From Ecdyonurus torrentis (lineage: Eukaryota; Arthropoda; Insecta; Ephemeroptera; Heptageniidae), in the NCBI GenBank assembly GCA_949318235.1, contig OX439133.1:877572-941571 (forward strand): a stretch of 64,000 nt of DNA, given 5' to 3'. A program made the translations under genes and the position numbers. The notes beneath the pieces are model-generated. The model saw nothing but the letters and a program-made list of their open reading frames with translations. It searched no databases and was not told the DNA's origin. Below, piece by piece: positions 50,401 to 56,833 of the stretch (position 1 is the stretch's first letter; every line of letters starts with the position of its first letter).

Positions 50401-51604
50401 TGAATGGGCCGATGTAGAGTCAATAGAGCCAATTACTGATATAGCAGATGATGCTGACGAGGGGTACCTATTTGAAGTCGATGTTGCATATCCTGATCAC
50501 TTGCATGACGTTCATTCCGATTTGCCGTTTTTACCTCACAAGTCTGTGCCTGTCGGTTCAATATATCCCAAGCTCGTAAGCACATTGCATCACAAGGAAA
50601 AGTATGTGGCACATTATAGATTTCTTAAACAGGCCATTGCTCACGGTCTCGTCATTACTAAAATTCATAGAGCTATTAAATTCAAACAATCAGCTTGGTT
50701 AGCTTCATATATCAATCATAACACAAAACTTAGACAAGCAGCTCTGAATCAGTTTGAAAGAGATTTTTTCAAGTTGATGAACAATGCAGTATTCGGCAAG
50801 ACCATGGAGCAAGTAAGAAATCGCATGATTATTCGTATCGTTACCACAGAAGTTTTGCTCCAAAAACTTATAAATAAGTGTAACTTCTTAGACAGAACCA
50901 TATTTGCAGAGAATGTTGTAGCTGTGCATTTGGCTAAAGAGAGCATCATCATGAATAAGCCCGTTTACATTGGCCAAGCTATTCTTGATATATCGAAAAT
51001 AACCATGTACGAGTTTTACTATGATGTATTGAAGGCTAGGTATGGTGAAAAGTTGAAGCTTTTGTATGGAGATACTGATGCCTGGATATACATGGTAGAA
51101 ACATCTGATATATACAAGGACTGCTTGGAAATGAAGCAGCATTTTGATTTCTCTGGTTATCCCAAGACACATATGTGTTACTCTCTTGAGAATATGAAGG
51201 TGTTGTGTAAATTCAAGGACGAGACCAATGGTAAACCAATAAGTCAGTTCTGTGGCTTACGTCCTAAAATGTACTTCATTGAATTTGACGGTCAGCACGT
51301 CAAGAAAATCAAGGGAGTAAAATCATACGCAGTCAAAAAGAAAGTGTCCATAGCAGATTATTTAAAATGTCTTCATACTAAAGAACCATCTCTTGTATCT
51401 TATAGAAACATCATGTCAAAGAAACATAATGTTTCTACCGTTGATTGCACTAAGATAGCTTTATCATTCTATGATGATAAACGTATCATTCTGGGGGACG
51501 GGATCAATACACTACCATATGGACATAAGAGCGTACGTGCGTTGGAAATGAATGTAGACATGGATGTAGCAATGAATGTGGCAGTGGATATGGATATTGA
51601 CTAG
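47438..51604 (+). CDS. polB: Polinton DNA polymerase B with N-terminal zinc fingers and HNH/endonuclease VII-like insert
   Basis: This 1,388-residue family B DNA polymerase of the protein-primed (DNA_pol_B_2) type replicates the linear element. Three zinc fingers come first: C13/C16/H29/H34, C41/C44/H57/C62 and C93/C96/H109/C114. A basic patch KRVRR (71-75) and a Gln/Ser/Thr-rich linker to about 220 follow. Exonuclease motifs are Exo I YADFES (D568, E570), Exo II FHGLSNYD (D727) and Exo III YLRTD (Y870, D874). Between Exo I and II lie C674/C677 and DHDHITG...RGACHNIC (690-706), the zinc/HNH-like motif shared with recombination endonuclease VII. Polymerase motifs are A YGDSNNLY (D970), B KLMNNAVFGK (1112-1121) and C YGDTDA (D1212, D1214; Ala where Ser is usual). 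The start ATG follows a good splice acceptor by eight bases. The C-terminus is a short Met/Asp/Val-rich tail. Confidence 0.97.
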   Translation: MSNSKQVVPSIKCDHCELLFKEKKDVQLHSFYKHGKNIFPCENCGEFFSNIQNRKRHQAISCKHNSENQAKRVRREENDTAEIETAGPSKLACKNCNATFSRTDALKRHTAKYCKLQGGRNVFRETTLTSNAANVSTSKNVEPQASTSTQAPSIVNVAATRNVDSPQVRQQAQATAATASSQEASHSQNNENIDPASHQKEKETTETVEIDASEAVDENNLADMNSEFKKLLDTSEIVCLESAFESRICTYKIVNKSEEHDPLKYLNSKSSIIQHIIQKELLIKQCLKVNVRFEVEHENLRGEIQEKNFKTMNVAIYRESDLNDYVAKTYDKLQREMSEFQGKGSGWTVSKVQGIEVRVNKFNPLRGNGYIHLPESLRKRNAVVNIQNNDSHCFKYSVLAKLVTESRPESYDYSKMSNKYNFKCINAPTKLSEIPTFETVNHMSINVFGLDENDKVFPLKVCETELEDHRDLLFLTDKYGSTHFCYISDFDRLVTSQLSKRRNRKSICKRCFTFYYKDRNGEENLKKHKELCSKRKVARILMPDQEHSEIKFKNVEHSLRLPIVLYADFESTLKKVDSCMPNPNESSTTSTQVHDLMSYCVHIKTHGLNEAEKKYLPKEPFTYRKKCEDDDIGAHFVKYIQKIANIVKEIYAKQDPMNSLTVAEKVSYAAAKECYLCNNLFTASNYKVRDHDHITGAYRGACHNICNLNNRKPRVMPIFFHGLSNYDSHFIVKKLNVIPGDVEVIPNTEEKYISFTKKIGNIKCRFLDSLRFMPSSLSTLANNLPRDAFMETAKNSNVSKEQLQLLLRKGVYCYDYTDSLDKLKETSLPAKEMFRSLLTESDISDEDYLHAQTVWDQFNIKTLGEYSDLYLRTDVLILADVFERFRDLCLKNYELDPCYYFTAPGLAWDAALKKTKVTLELLQDYDMLLMFEEGIRGGFTTCVTRHAVANNPYLENFDPSKPTQYIFYGDSNNLYGGAMINHLPYGGFEWADVESIEPITDIADDADEGYLFEVDVAYPDHLHDVHSDLPFLPHKSVPVGSIYPKLVSTLHHKEKYVAHYRFLKQAIAHGLVITKIHRAIKFKQSAWLASYINHNTKLRQAALNQFERDFFKLMNNAVFGKTMEQVRNRMIIRIVTTEVLLQKLINKCNFLDRTIFAENVVAVHLAKESIIMNKPVYIGQAILDISKITMYEFYYDVLKARYGEKLKLLYGDTDAWIYMVETSDIYKDCLEMKQHFDFSGYPKTHMCYSLENMKVLCKFKDETNGKPISQFCGLRPKMYFIEFDGQHVKKIKGVKSYAVKKKVSIADYLKCLHTKEPSLVSYRNIMSKKHNVSTVDCTKIALSFYDDKRIILGDGINTLPYGHKSVRALEMNVDMDVAMNVAVDMDID

Positions 51605-51693
51605 AATTATACTTTAATTTTATATTTTATTCTTACACTATAGTAGCACATAGCTTTAATTTTATATATGTAAATATGTTTACTTTGCTTCTC

Positions 51694-51699
51694 AATAAA
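51694..51699 (+). terminator. Poly(A) signal of PolB transcript
   Basis: AATAAA lies 90 bp after the PolB stop. It sits just left of the minus-strand signal for the integrase side, so the two transcripts converge within about 40 bp. Confidence 0.6.
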
Positions 51700-51726
51700 A
51701 AACTAGTAATAATGTGAATATACAAT

Positions 51727-51732
51727 TTTATT
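51727..51732 (-). terminator. Poly(A) signal of the minus-strand integrase block
   Basis: TTTATT on the plus strand reads AATAAA on the minus strand, 74 bp beyond the integrase stop. It probably serves the whole ATPase-DUF8207-fibre-integrase block. Confidence 0.55.
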
Positions 51733-51805
51733 TTTTAACATCTAACTTACTTTAAAATATCATTAACAATAACATATAATAACTATATACAATGTCATAC
51801 ATTTT

Positions 51806-52741
51806 TTACTTCAAAACATCATTTGTATTCACCCAGCAGTTGTGTGAACTATCAAATCCAAGAAATTTAACAAACAACTTGTCTTTGGCTCGCTTTAAAA
51901 CTTTCTCAATGAGATAGACTTCATCAACAGAAGTTTTTTGTAACTCTTCTTCATAAAATCCACCCAGTACGGGCTGATCTAAGTAGTCGAGCAATAGATA
52001 AGTTGTTGGCATCGTTTTCTGAACTTTTACAATTTTAAAGACTTCGTTAGACCAATTTGGAGTATAGCCTTTACCAAAATCTGATTTTACTTTAGAAATT
52101 CTCACCCTATCATTGACTTTAAATTTAGGAGGCTTAGGTTTAATATATTTTACAGCATAAACAGTTTCAAGCAGATTTCTCTCATTAGCAGCATTGACAT
52201 CAGCAGGTTTCATACGAATTGTGCTGTGAGTATTATTATTGTAAGTTTTTAAGAGCTGAGGTAACAATTTAAGCCATTGATAATTTCCTTGAAGACTGAA
52301 TGCCTTCCACATCATACTTTTAACAGTTCTATTAAAACGTTCACAAATGAAAGCTTTCATGTGAGTATATGAGCTATAGTGATTGATGTTGTTATCTTTC
52401 ATAAGTTTTAGGAAATTAGAGTTGTAAAATTCTTTTCCTTTATCACTTTGTATGTTCTTGGGTACACGCCCCTGCTTGAAGACACTAGCAAGGGCAGCCG
52501 TGACGACAGGTCCAGTCTTGTTTTTAACAGGTACAGCCCAGGCAAATTTGGAGAAAACACATATGATTGTGAGTATGTAGTTGAAACCTCGGTTTTGCTT
52601 TGAAAACTGATTCATCTCTACCAAGTCGATCTGCCACAAGTCATCCACTCCTTTCATATGCATCTTTCGTCTCTGATAGTTCTTTCGTGCCGGCTTGTGG
52701 AGCTCGTTCACCAGTGTTTCTTTTACTCCATCTTCGACCAT
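51806..52741 (-). CDS. int: Polinton retroviral-type (rve) integrase with C-terminal chromodomain-like segment
   Basis: This 311-residue DDE integrase inserts the linear element with a 6-bp target duplication. The catalytic triad reads WQIDL (D39), QSDKGKEF (D100) and ICERFNRT (E134). The motif HKPARK (15-20) just ahead of the core is typical of Polinton integrases. The C-terminal end, YLIEKVLKRAKDKLFVKFLG and on to W-V-N-T-N-D, resembles a chromodomain as seen in chromovirus and Polinton integrases. The N-terminal HHCC zinc region usual upstream of HKPARK is not in this frame, and an in-frame stop lies five codons upstream of the ATG. The ATG overlaps the last 19 bases of the upstream fibre-like ORF in another frame. 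A spliced or frameshifted longer form is possible. Confidence 0.94.
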   Translation of the reverse strand: MVEDGVKETLVNELHKPARKNYQRRKMHMKGVDDLWQIDLVEMNQFSKQNRGFNYILTIICVFSKFAWAVPVKNKTGPVVTAALASVFKQGRVPKNIQSDKGKEFYNSNFLKLMKDNNINHYSSYTHMKAFICERFNRTVKSMMWKAFSLQGNYQWLKLLPQLLKTYNNNTHSTIRMKPADVNAANERNLLETVYAVKYIKPKPPKFKVNDRVRISKVKSDFGKGYTPNWSNEVFKIVKVQKTMPTTYLLLDYLDQPVLGGFYEEELQKTSVDEVYLIEKVLKRAKDKLFVKFLGFDSSHNCWVNTNDVLK

Positions 52742-53193
52742 TGTAGCACAATTTTCCTCAAATTATTAAGGTACTTGACTTGCTTTTGGTCCTCTGCTTT
52801 TGAAACACCGTCCTCAACGGCTTCTCCGTCAATACTGATTCTGCTTATATGGTCTTCTATGAGGGAGTTAAGTTTAAGCTTGTCTTGCGTAAGATAACTT
52901 CTAAGTGATTCTCTTACAATCGATGTATACAATTGTGCAGCTGTGCCGCCCACTTGGCCGAAGTTCTTGACAGAATAAAGATCTGAAGCGTTGTAAGCTA
53001 CCAAGCTGACTTCTGAAAATTTCTCGTCCACGTACAACTTATTGGTAGCATCTGTTTTGTCAATAGGTGGTTCAACATTTATGATTCTTCTCTTTTTTGC
53101 ATTAATAAACTCCTCTTCTTCATGAGACGCTTCGAAGAAACCATGTTTATGTTGAAGATGAAACGATGCACGTCCAAACTTGTCTACGCTCAT
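52723..53193 (-). CDS. Polinton hypothetical protein with phage-fibre-like motif
   Basis: This 156-residue protein has no firm family assignment. Residues about 33-57 read R-R-I-I-N-V-E-P-P-I-D-K-T-D-A-T-N-K-L-Y-V-D, matching the 'I-x-N-V-x-x-P-x-x-x-x-D-A-x-N-K-x-Y-V-D' signature of trimeric tail-fibre and virion surface proteins in phages and large DNA viruses. The C-terminal half is helical and charged. It lies 36 bp after the DUF8207-like gene and overlaps the integrase start by 19 bp, so all four minus-strand genes look co-transcribed. A virion surface or trimerisation role is inferred; it could also be an integrase partner. Confidence 0.55.
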   Translation of the reverse strand: MSVDKFGRASFHLQHKHGFFEASHEEEEFINAKKRRIINVEPPIDKTDATNKLYVDEKFSEVSLVAYNASDLYSVKNFGQVGGTAAQLYTSIVRESLRSYLTQDKLKLNSLIEDHISRISIDGEAVEDGVSKAEDQKQVKYLNNLRKIVLQWSKME

Positions 53194-53229
53194 TTTAACA
53201 CTAATAATTTTTCGTTCACTTGTTTCCTT

Positions 53230-54003
53230 TTATTCTATAATACCAGCTTCGCGCAGTTCTTCTACGATCGAGAGCACTTCATTTTGATGAATATTGTTTC
53301 CTGCTGACTGAGAAGCTAGAAGTAAGCGAAGTCTGTCAACAATCTCATTTGGGTCATCCCAATATTCATACCTTGGCGTATCCACAAGCATGCCAGAACC
53401 TGATTTTGTAACGATGAACATTGGTTTAATGATGTTTAGATACTTGTAGCCTCTGTTGGAGTTAAGTATACCGTGCACTTTATATCCCTGCTTGTGAGCG
53501 TTTGATTTTGATACAAGAGTCTTGTAGATATTAAAATCTTCTTGTGTAAACAGTGTTCTTCTCGGTGCTTTCATAAACATCAATTCAAAGAGCCCAATCG
53601 TTCCTTCTATCTTCTCATCGTCAATAATAATGGAATTATCCTGAAATGTGACGGGGAACTTGCCAAGAAACCAATTTCCATCTTCGTGTCGTATACCATA
53701 TGTAGTATCAAGATATTTCTTGTCTTGTGGTTGCATGTGTAAAGCAATGTAAGGAGATATCTGCTCTCCTACTTTATGTTTGGGCTGTTGAGTTGATGTT
53801 TTTACTTCTTCCAAATTTCTTGCTTCTTGTTTCATGTCTATTAATTTGTGTAGAGGCTCAGATATTGGTTTCAATGAAGTAGAGATCACATCTTCATCTT
53901 TGAGTTTTGAAAGTTTTAATTTCTTGTACTTTTGACGTATAGCTTTTGCACTAGAGATAATATCCAGTGTCAGGGCATCACTCTCGGTGGTAGATCGCTT
54001 CAT
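53230..54003 (-). CDS. DUF8207-like Polinton protein
   Basis: This 257-residue protein resembles the uncharacterised family found next to ATPase and integrase in many invertebrate Polintons. I recognise the core (D-x-T-Y-G-I-R, G-N-W-F-L-G-K-F-P-V, G-T-I-G-L-F-E-L-M, Y-K-T-L-V-S-K-S-N-A) and the ending with Y-W-D-D-P-N-E-I-V-D-R-L-R-L-L-L-A-S-Q. The first 90 residues are Lys-rich and helical; the last 35 form a predicted helix ending E-E-L-R-E-A-G-I-I-E. No enzyme motif or membrane segment is visible. Function is unknown; a minor virion or scaffold role is a guess. The ATG at 54,003 lies 73 bp from the ATPase stop. Confidence 0.65.
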   Translation of the reverse strand: MKRSTTESDALTLDIISSAKAIRQKYKKLKLSKLKDEDVISTSLKPISEPLHKLIDMKQEARNLEEVKTSTQQPKHKVGEQISPYIALHMQPQDKKYLDTTYGIRHEDGNWFLGKFPVTFQDNSIIIDDEKIEGTIGLFELMFMKAPRRTLFTQEDFNIYKTLVSKSNAHKQGYKVHGILNSNRGYKYLNIIKPMFIVTKSGSGMLVDTPRYEYWDDPNEIVDRLRLLLASQSAGNNIHQNEVLSIVEELREAGIIE

Positions 54004-54076
54004 TTTTTAGCTGCGATATTAAGATACAGAACTTAACAGTTTGACGGTTCAGAGTTAAATGGTGAATGTGAATAGT

Positions 54077-54772
54077 TTACAGTGTAGATATATCAACAAA
54101 GTGGTCAAATCCTTTGCGATAACGTCCCTCGTTAAGCTTACACTCTTTGTCTATCGTGACAAAAGTATAGCTTTCATTCCACACTTTATTACACATATTT
54201 AGAAATTGTGCAAACGTGATGTCTGGGCTTATGTGATCTGAGTAGATGTGCTTCAAGTTTAGCTCGTCTTGTTTGAAGAGTAATATGACGTTGGCATTGT
54301 CTCTTATCAAATGTTTTGGTACTTTAGCATAAGATTGACACAAATAAAAGCAATCTACACTTTTATGTCTGCCCATACTAAAGTAGTTTTTCATGTTTTC
54401 TTGCTTGTCACATATCACATCATCAAATATGAAGATAGAGTTTTCTTTTGCATTTTCTGGCGCTACTACTTCATTTGTATTAGAAAACGTCTCGTATTGA
54501 ATTTCTGGTATCTTTTGCATTATGCGTGAGAGGTACTCGTATTTTGGCTGATACAAGCTTTTGCTGTACACATAAAGATTTTCAAACTTTAATCCACTGC
54601 GGTTTGTAAGCAGATGCATCATGAGGTTTGTTTTACCACAGGCAGAAGGTCCACATATCAGAGCTCTTATACTATTGGGAAATAATGAACTATGTCTTGT
54701 GCGATCACCGATTCCCTCGCCAACTTTGATGTTTGTCACTGGGAGACGTACATCTTGCGCCACCAATCTCAT
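54077..54772 (-). CDS. atp: FtsK/HerA-superfamily genome-packaging ATPase
   Basis: This 231-residue A32-type ATPase would pump the genome into the capsid. Walker A is GPSACGKT (41-48), Walker B is SIFIFDD (112-118), and LCQSYAKVP (144-152) followed by LIRDNAN fits the sensor and arginine-finger region. Eight in-frame codons extend beyond this ATG as far as a GTG, but a TAG lies a few codons further, so the ATG at 54,772 is chosen. The start is only 43 bp from the divergent PLA2-like ORF on the plus strand, so both blocks must share a very short bidirectional promoter or use promoters inside coding sequence. Confidence 0.94.
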   Translation of the reverse strand: MRLVAQDVRLPVTNIKVGEGIGDRTRHSSLFPNSIRALICGPSACGKTNLMMHLLTNRSGLKFENLYVYSKSLYQPKYEYLSRIMQKIPEIQYETFSNTNEVVAPENAKENSIFIFDDVICDKQENMKNYFSMGRHKSVDCFYLCQSYAKVPKHLIRDNANVILLFKQDELNLKHIYSDHISPDITFAQFLNMCNKVWNESYTFVTIDKECKLNEGRYRKGFDHFVDISTL

Positions 54773-54815
54773 TATTTCTACTGATGAGTAATTCACCCGT
54801 CTCTGCTATTTAAAC
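54773..54815. promoter_or_regulatory. Compact divergent promoter region between ATPase and PLA2-like genes
   Basis: Forty-three bases separate two divergent ATGs. The segment contains TATTTAAA, a near-palindromic TATA-like core readable on both strands, next to the plus-strand ATG. It resembles late-promoter spacing in compact DNA viruses. Function is inferred from layout. Confidence 0.4.
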
Positions 54816-55628
54816 ATGAATAGTCATAGCAAATTATTCAGTATGCCTAAAGTTGTTGTTGGTAGTGGTTGGATGACCGACGCTCTTGATAAAATTCCAT
54901 CAGAACTTCATATTCCAGGCTACAACTTTTGCGGTCCAAACACAAAACTCAAAAAGAGGTTAGCAAGGGGAGACGTTGGAATAAATACTCTCGACGAAGC
55001 TTGCAAGGAACACGACATTGTATATTCACAAACTACTGCCACGAGTGATAGACATATCGCAGACAACATTCTTGCTGGCAAAGCTTGGAAAAGAGTAAAA
55101 TCATCAGACGCAAAGCTTGGAGAAAGATTAGCAGCAATGTTAGTGACTGGAACCATGAAAGCAAAAGTAAAGCTTGGAGGGTCATTAAAACTAAAGAAGA
55201 AGAGGAATGACTTCTCAGACGTTGTTAAAATGGTGAAAAAAGGAGTCAAGAAGTCAGGAGTCAAAAACATTATGGAAGCTTCAAAGATCGCCTGTGCCGT
55301 GGCCAAGAAGTCATTAAAGGGAATGAAAATTGTTAAGAGAAAGCCAAGAATCATCCCAATTCCCAAAACTGGTGGAGTTTTACCATTTTTGCTCCCACTA
55401 TTTGCAGGATTGAGTGCTACAGGAGCTCTAGCTGGTGGTGCGACTGCGGTAGCTAGAGCCGTCAACGAGGCAAAACAAGCTCGTAAGAGTTTGAAAGAAA
55501 TGAAGAGACACAATGAAAACATGGAAGCCATTGCTATCGGCTCTTCAAACTCTAAAAGGAATGGTGCGGGATTTTACTTGAGACCCTACAAGAAAGGCTA
55601 TGGTTTAGTTGTAAAGTCAAAAAACTAA
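54816..55628 (+). CDS. Phospholipase A2-like virion protein with C-terminal hydrophobic segment
   Basis: This 270-residue protein has two parts. Residues 35-75 carry a viral PLA2-like domain: calcium loop Y36-N-F-C39-G-P-N and catalytic helix C63-K-E-H66-D67-I-V-Y70, the arrangement known from the parvovirus VP1 unique region. Residues 75-185 are Lys-rich and helical. Residues 186-217 form a Gly/Ala/Leu-rich hydrophobic stretch, then a helix, then an aromatic/basic tail containing G-A-G-F-Y-L-R-P-Y-K-K-G-Y-G. Known PLA2 domains in capsid proteins help virions leave endosomes; that role here is inferred. The hydrophobic part contains LAGG-A, which fits the adenain cleavage consensus. A second Met (residue 10) could be the start. 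The protease gene follows after 5 bp. Confidence 0.87.
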   Translation: MNSHSKLFSMPKVVVGSGWMTDALDKIPSELHIPGYNFCGPNTKLKKRLARGDVGINTLDEACKEHDIVYSQTTATSDRHIADNILAGKAWKRVKSSDAKLGERLAAMLVTGTMKAKVKLGGSLKLKKKRNDFSDVVKMVKKGVKKSGVKNIMEASKIACAVAKKSLKGMKIVKRKPRIIPIPKTGGVLPFLLPLFAGLSATGALAGGATAVARAVNEAKQARKSLKEMKRHNENMEAIAIGSSNSKRNGAGFYLRPYKKGYGLVVKSKN

Positions 55629-55633
55629 ATGTG

Positions 55634-55984
55634 ATGCTGCCGTCTCATGCACTCAGTGACTTAGAAATCAAGAAATTTGTTAAAGTGCTAAACATTAAAA
55701 ACTTTAGAAACGTATTTATGAGAGACAATCTTCCTTCAAGACCTTGGAGAAACGAGCGAGGTATTGTAAATCTGGATGGCAGCAACGGAGATGGAACACA
55801 CTGGGTGTGCTACGTGAAGAAGGACAATCAAGTAAACTATTTCGATAGTTTTGGCAATCTGTTACCACCTCAAGAACTTTTACATTATATGAAAAATTGT
55901 AATATAACTTATAACAGAGATAACTATCAGGATTTTGGCTCTGTAATATGTGGTCACTTGTGTCTGCTGTTCTTATGTATATAA
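55634..55984 (+). CDS. pro: Adenain-like (C5-type) cysteine protease
   Basis: This 116-residue maturation protease has H56 in GTHWVCYV, D71 in YFDSFG, Q99 and C106 in Q-D-F-G-S-V-I-C-G-H-L-C. The seven-residue Gln-Cys spacing equals that of adenovirus protease (Q115/C122). It is shorter than adenain (about 200 residues) but near the size of other Polinton proteases. The ATG at 55,634 is chosen over the in-frame GTG just before it. Only five bases separate it from the PLA2-like stop. It would process capsid and internal virion proteins encoded beside it. Confidence 0.93.
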   Translation: MLPSHALSDLEIKKFVKVLNIKNFRNVFMRDNLPSRPWRNERGIVNLDGSNGDGTHWVCYVKKDNQVNYFDSFGNLLPPQELLHYMKNCNITYNRDNYQDFGSVICGHLCLLFLCI

Positions 55985-56013
55985 AAAGAAATAAATTGAT
56001 TTGAACTTCAGTC

Positions 56014-56700
56014 ATGTCTTTCACTCTGACGGTTTCACAACCCTCCAGTGTCTTAGCGTGTGATATATTTCCACCGCTTCCACTTAACGATGGAGCTAAA
56101 TACGAAGTTGGCTTACTTAGCTTTAATGCTTACTACTCTGTGCCTAATATAGACGAGGGAAACAATAAGTTTCACTATGGTGAAGGCAAAGTCATCGAGC
56201 TGCCAGTTGGAAGTTACGAACTCAACGACATAGCAGGATACTTAAAAACTGAGTTGAAGAAGGAAAATATTTCTTTCAGCATCTATGCAAACAACAACAC
56301 TCTCCAGGTTTTAATCAAGTGCTCTGTAAATATTGACTTTTCTCGTAACCACACGATTGGCTCGTTACTTGGCTTCGATCTTAGAGTTTTAAAAGCTAAC
56401 GAGAGCCACTTTGCTGATCATATCGTAGATATAATAAGAGTGAACACCTTAGACATTCAAAGCAACATCTCAAGTGGAGCATACATCAACGGCAGGCCGT
56501 CACATTCTCTTCATTCTTTTGCCCCTAAAGTTGCACCTGGATACAAGATTGTCGAGACTCCACACAATGTTATTTATCTGCCTGTAGATGTCACTGTTGT
56601 AGACAGGCTTGCACTTAAAATATGCGATCAGAATGGTAGACTTGTCAATTTCAGAGGTGAAGAGATAACGATAAGGCTGCATATTCGCAGAGCTCTATAA
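56014..56700 (+). CDS. Penton-type minor capsid protein (single jelly roll, PX)
   Basis: This 228-residue protein is recognised as the Polinton minor capsid (penton) protein. Visible features are an N-terminal strand-rich region (residues 1-60: F-T-L-T-V, Y-E-V-G-L-L-S-F-N-A-Y-Y-S-V-P-N-I), the helix-like L-N-D-I-A-G-Y-L-K-T-E-L (69-80), and a C-terminal half rich in beta-prone segments ending E-I-T-I-R-L-H-I-R-R-A-L. No transmembrane segment is seen. It sits directly upstream of the small ORF and the major capsid gene, the usual PX-PY order. The jelly-roll assignment follows from family knowledge; structure prediction would confirm it. Confidence 0.85.
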   Translation: MSFTLTVSQPSSVLACDIFPPLPLNDGAKYEVGLLSFNAYYSVPNIDEGNNKFHYGEGKVIELPVGSYELNDIAGYLKTELKKENISFSIYANNNTLQVLIKCSVNIDFSRNHTIGSLLGFDLRVLKANESHFADHIVDIIRVNTLDIQSNISSGAYINGRPSHSLHSFAPKVAPGYKIVETPHNVIYLPVDVTVVDRLALKICDQNGRLVNFRGEEITIRLHIRRAL

Positions 56701-56701
56701 A

Positions 56702-56833
56702 ATGGGACTCGTTATTCAAAGTACTTATAAGAAAACTACTGCATCAGAGAACGTCAGTAACGTTTCAGGTTGCAAGAAGCTCACAGCTCAAAACATTGCC
56801 TTTCTTCGAAGAATCGGTCTAAAAGTCAAATAA
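56702..56833 (+). CDS. 43-codon small ORF bridging penton and major capsid genes
   Basis: An ATG starts one base after the penton stop, and the ORF ends in TAATG, where its stop overlaps the major capsid ATG by one base. It fills the entire 132-bp gap. The product is basic with a helical C-terminal end (K-L-T-A-Q-N-I-A-F-L-R-R-I-G-L-K-V-K). I believe similar L-T-x-x-N-x-x-F-L-x-x-x-G peptides occur near capsid genes of other Polintons, but could not check. Function is unknown; a capsid cement or DNA-condensing peptide is possible. The exact fit between neighbours is the main evidence that it is translated. Confidence 0.65.
   Translation: MGLVIQSTYKKTTASENVSNVSGCKKLTAQNIAFLRRIGLKVK

Noticed and set aside
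54920..55531. 203-codon minus-strand frame opposite the PLA2-like gene
   Set aside because: Antisense shadow of a strongly supported gene.
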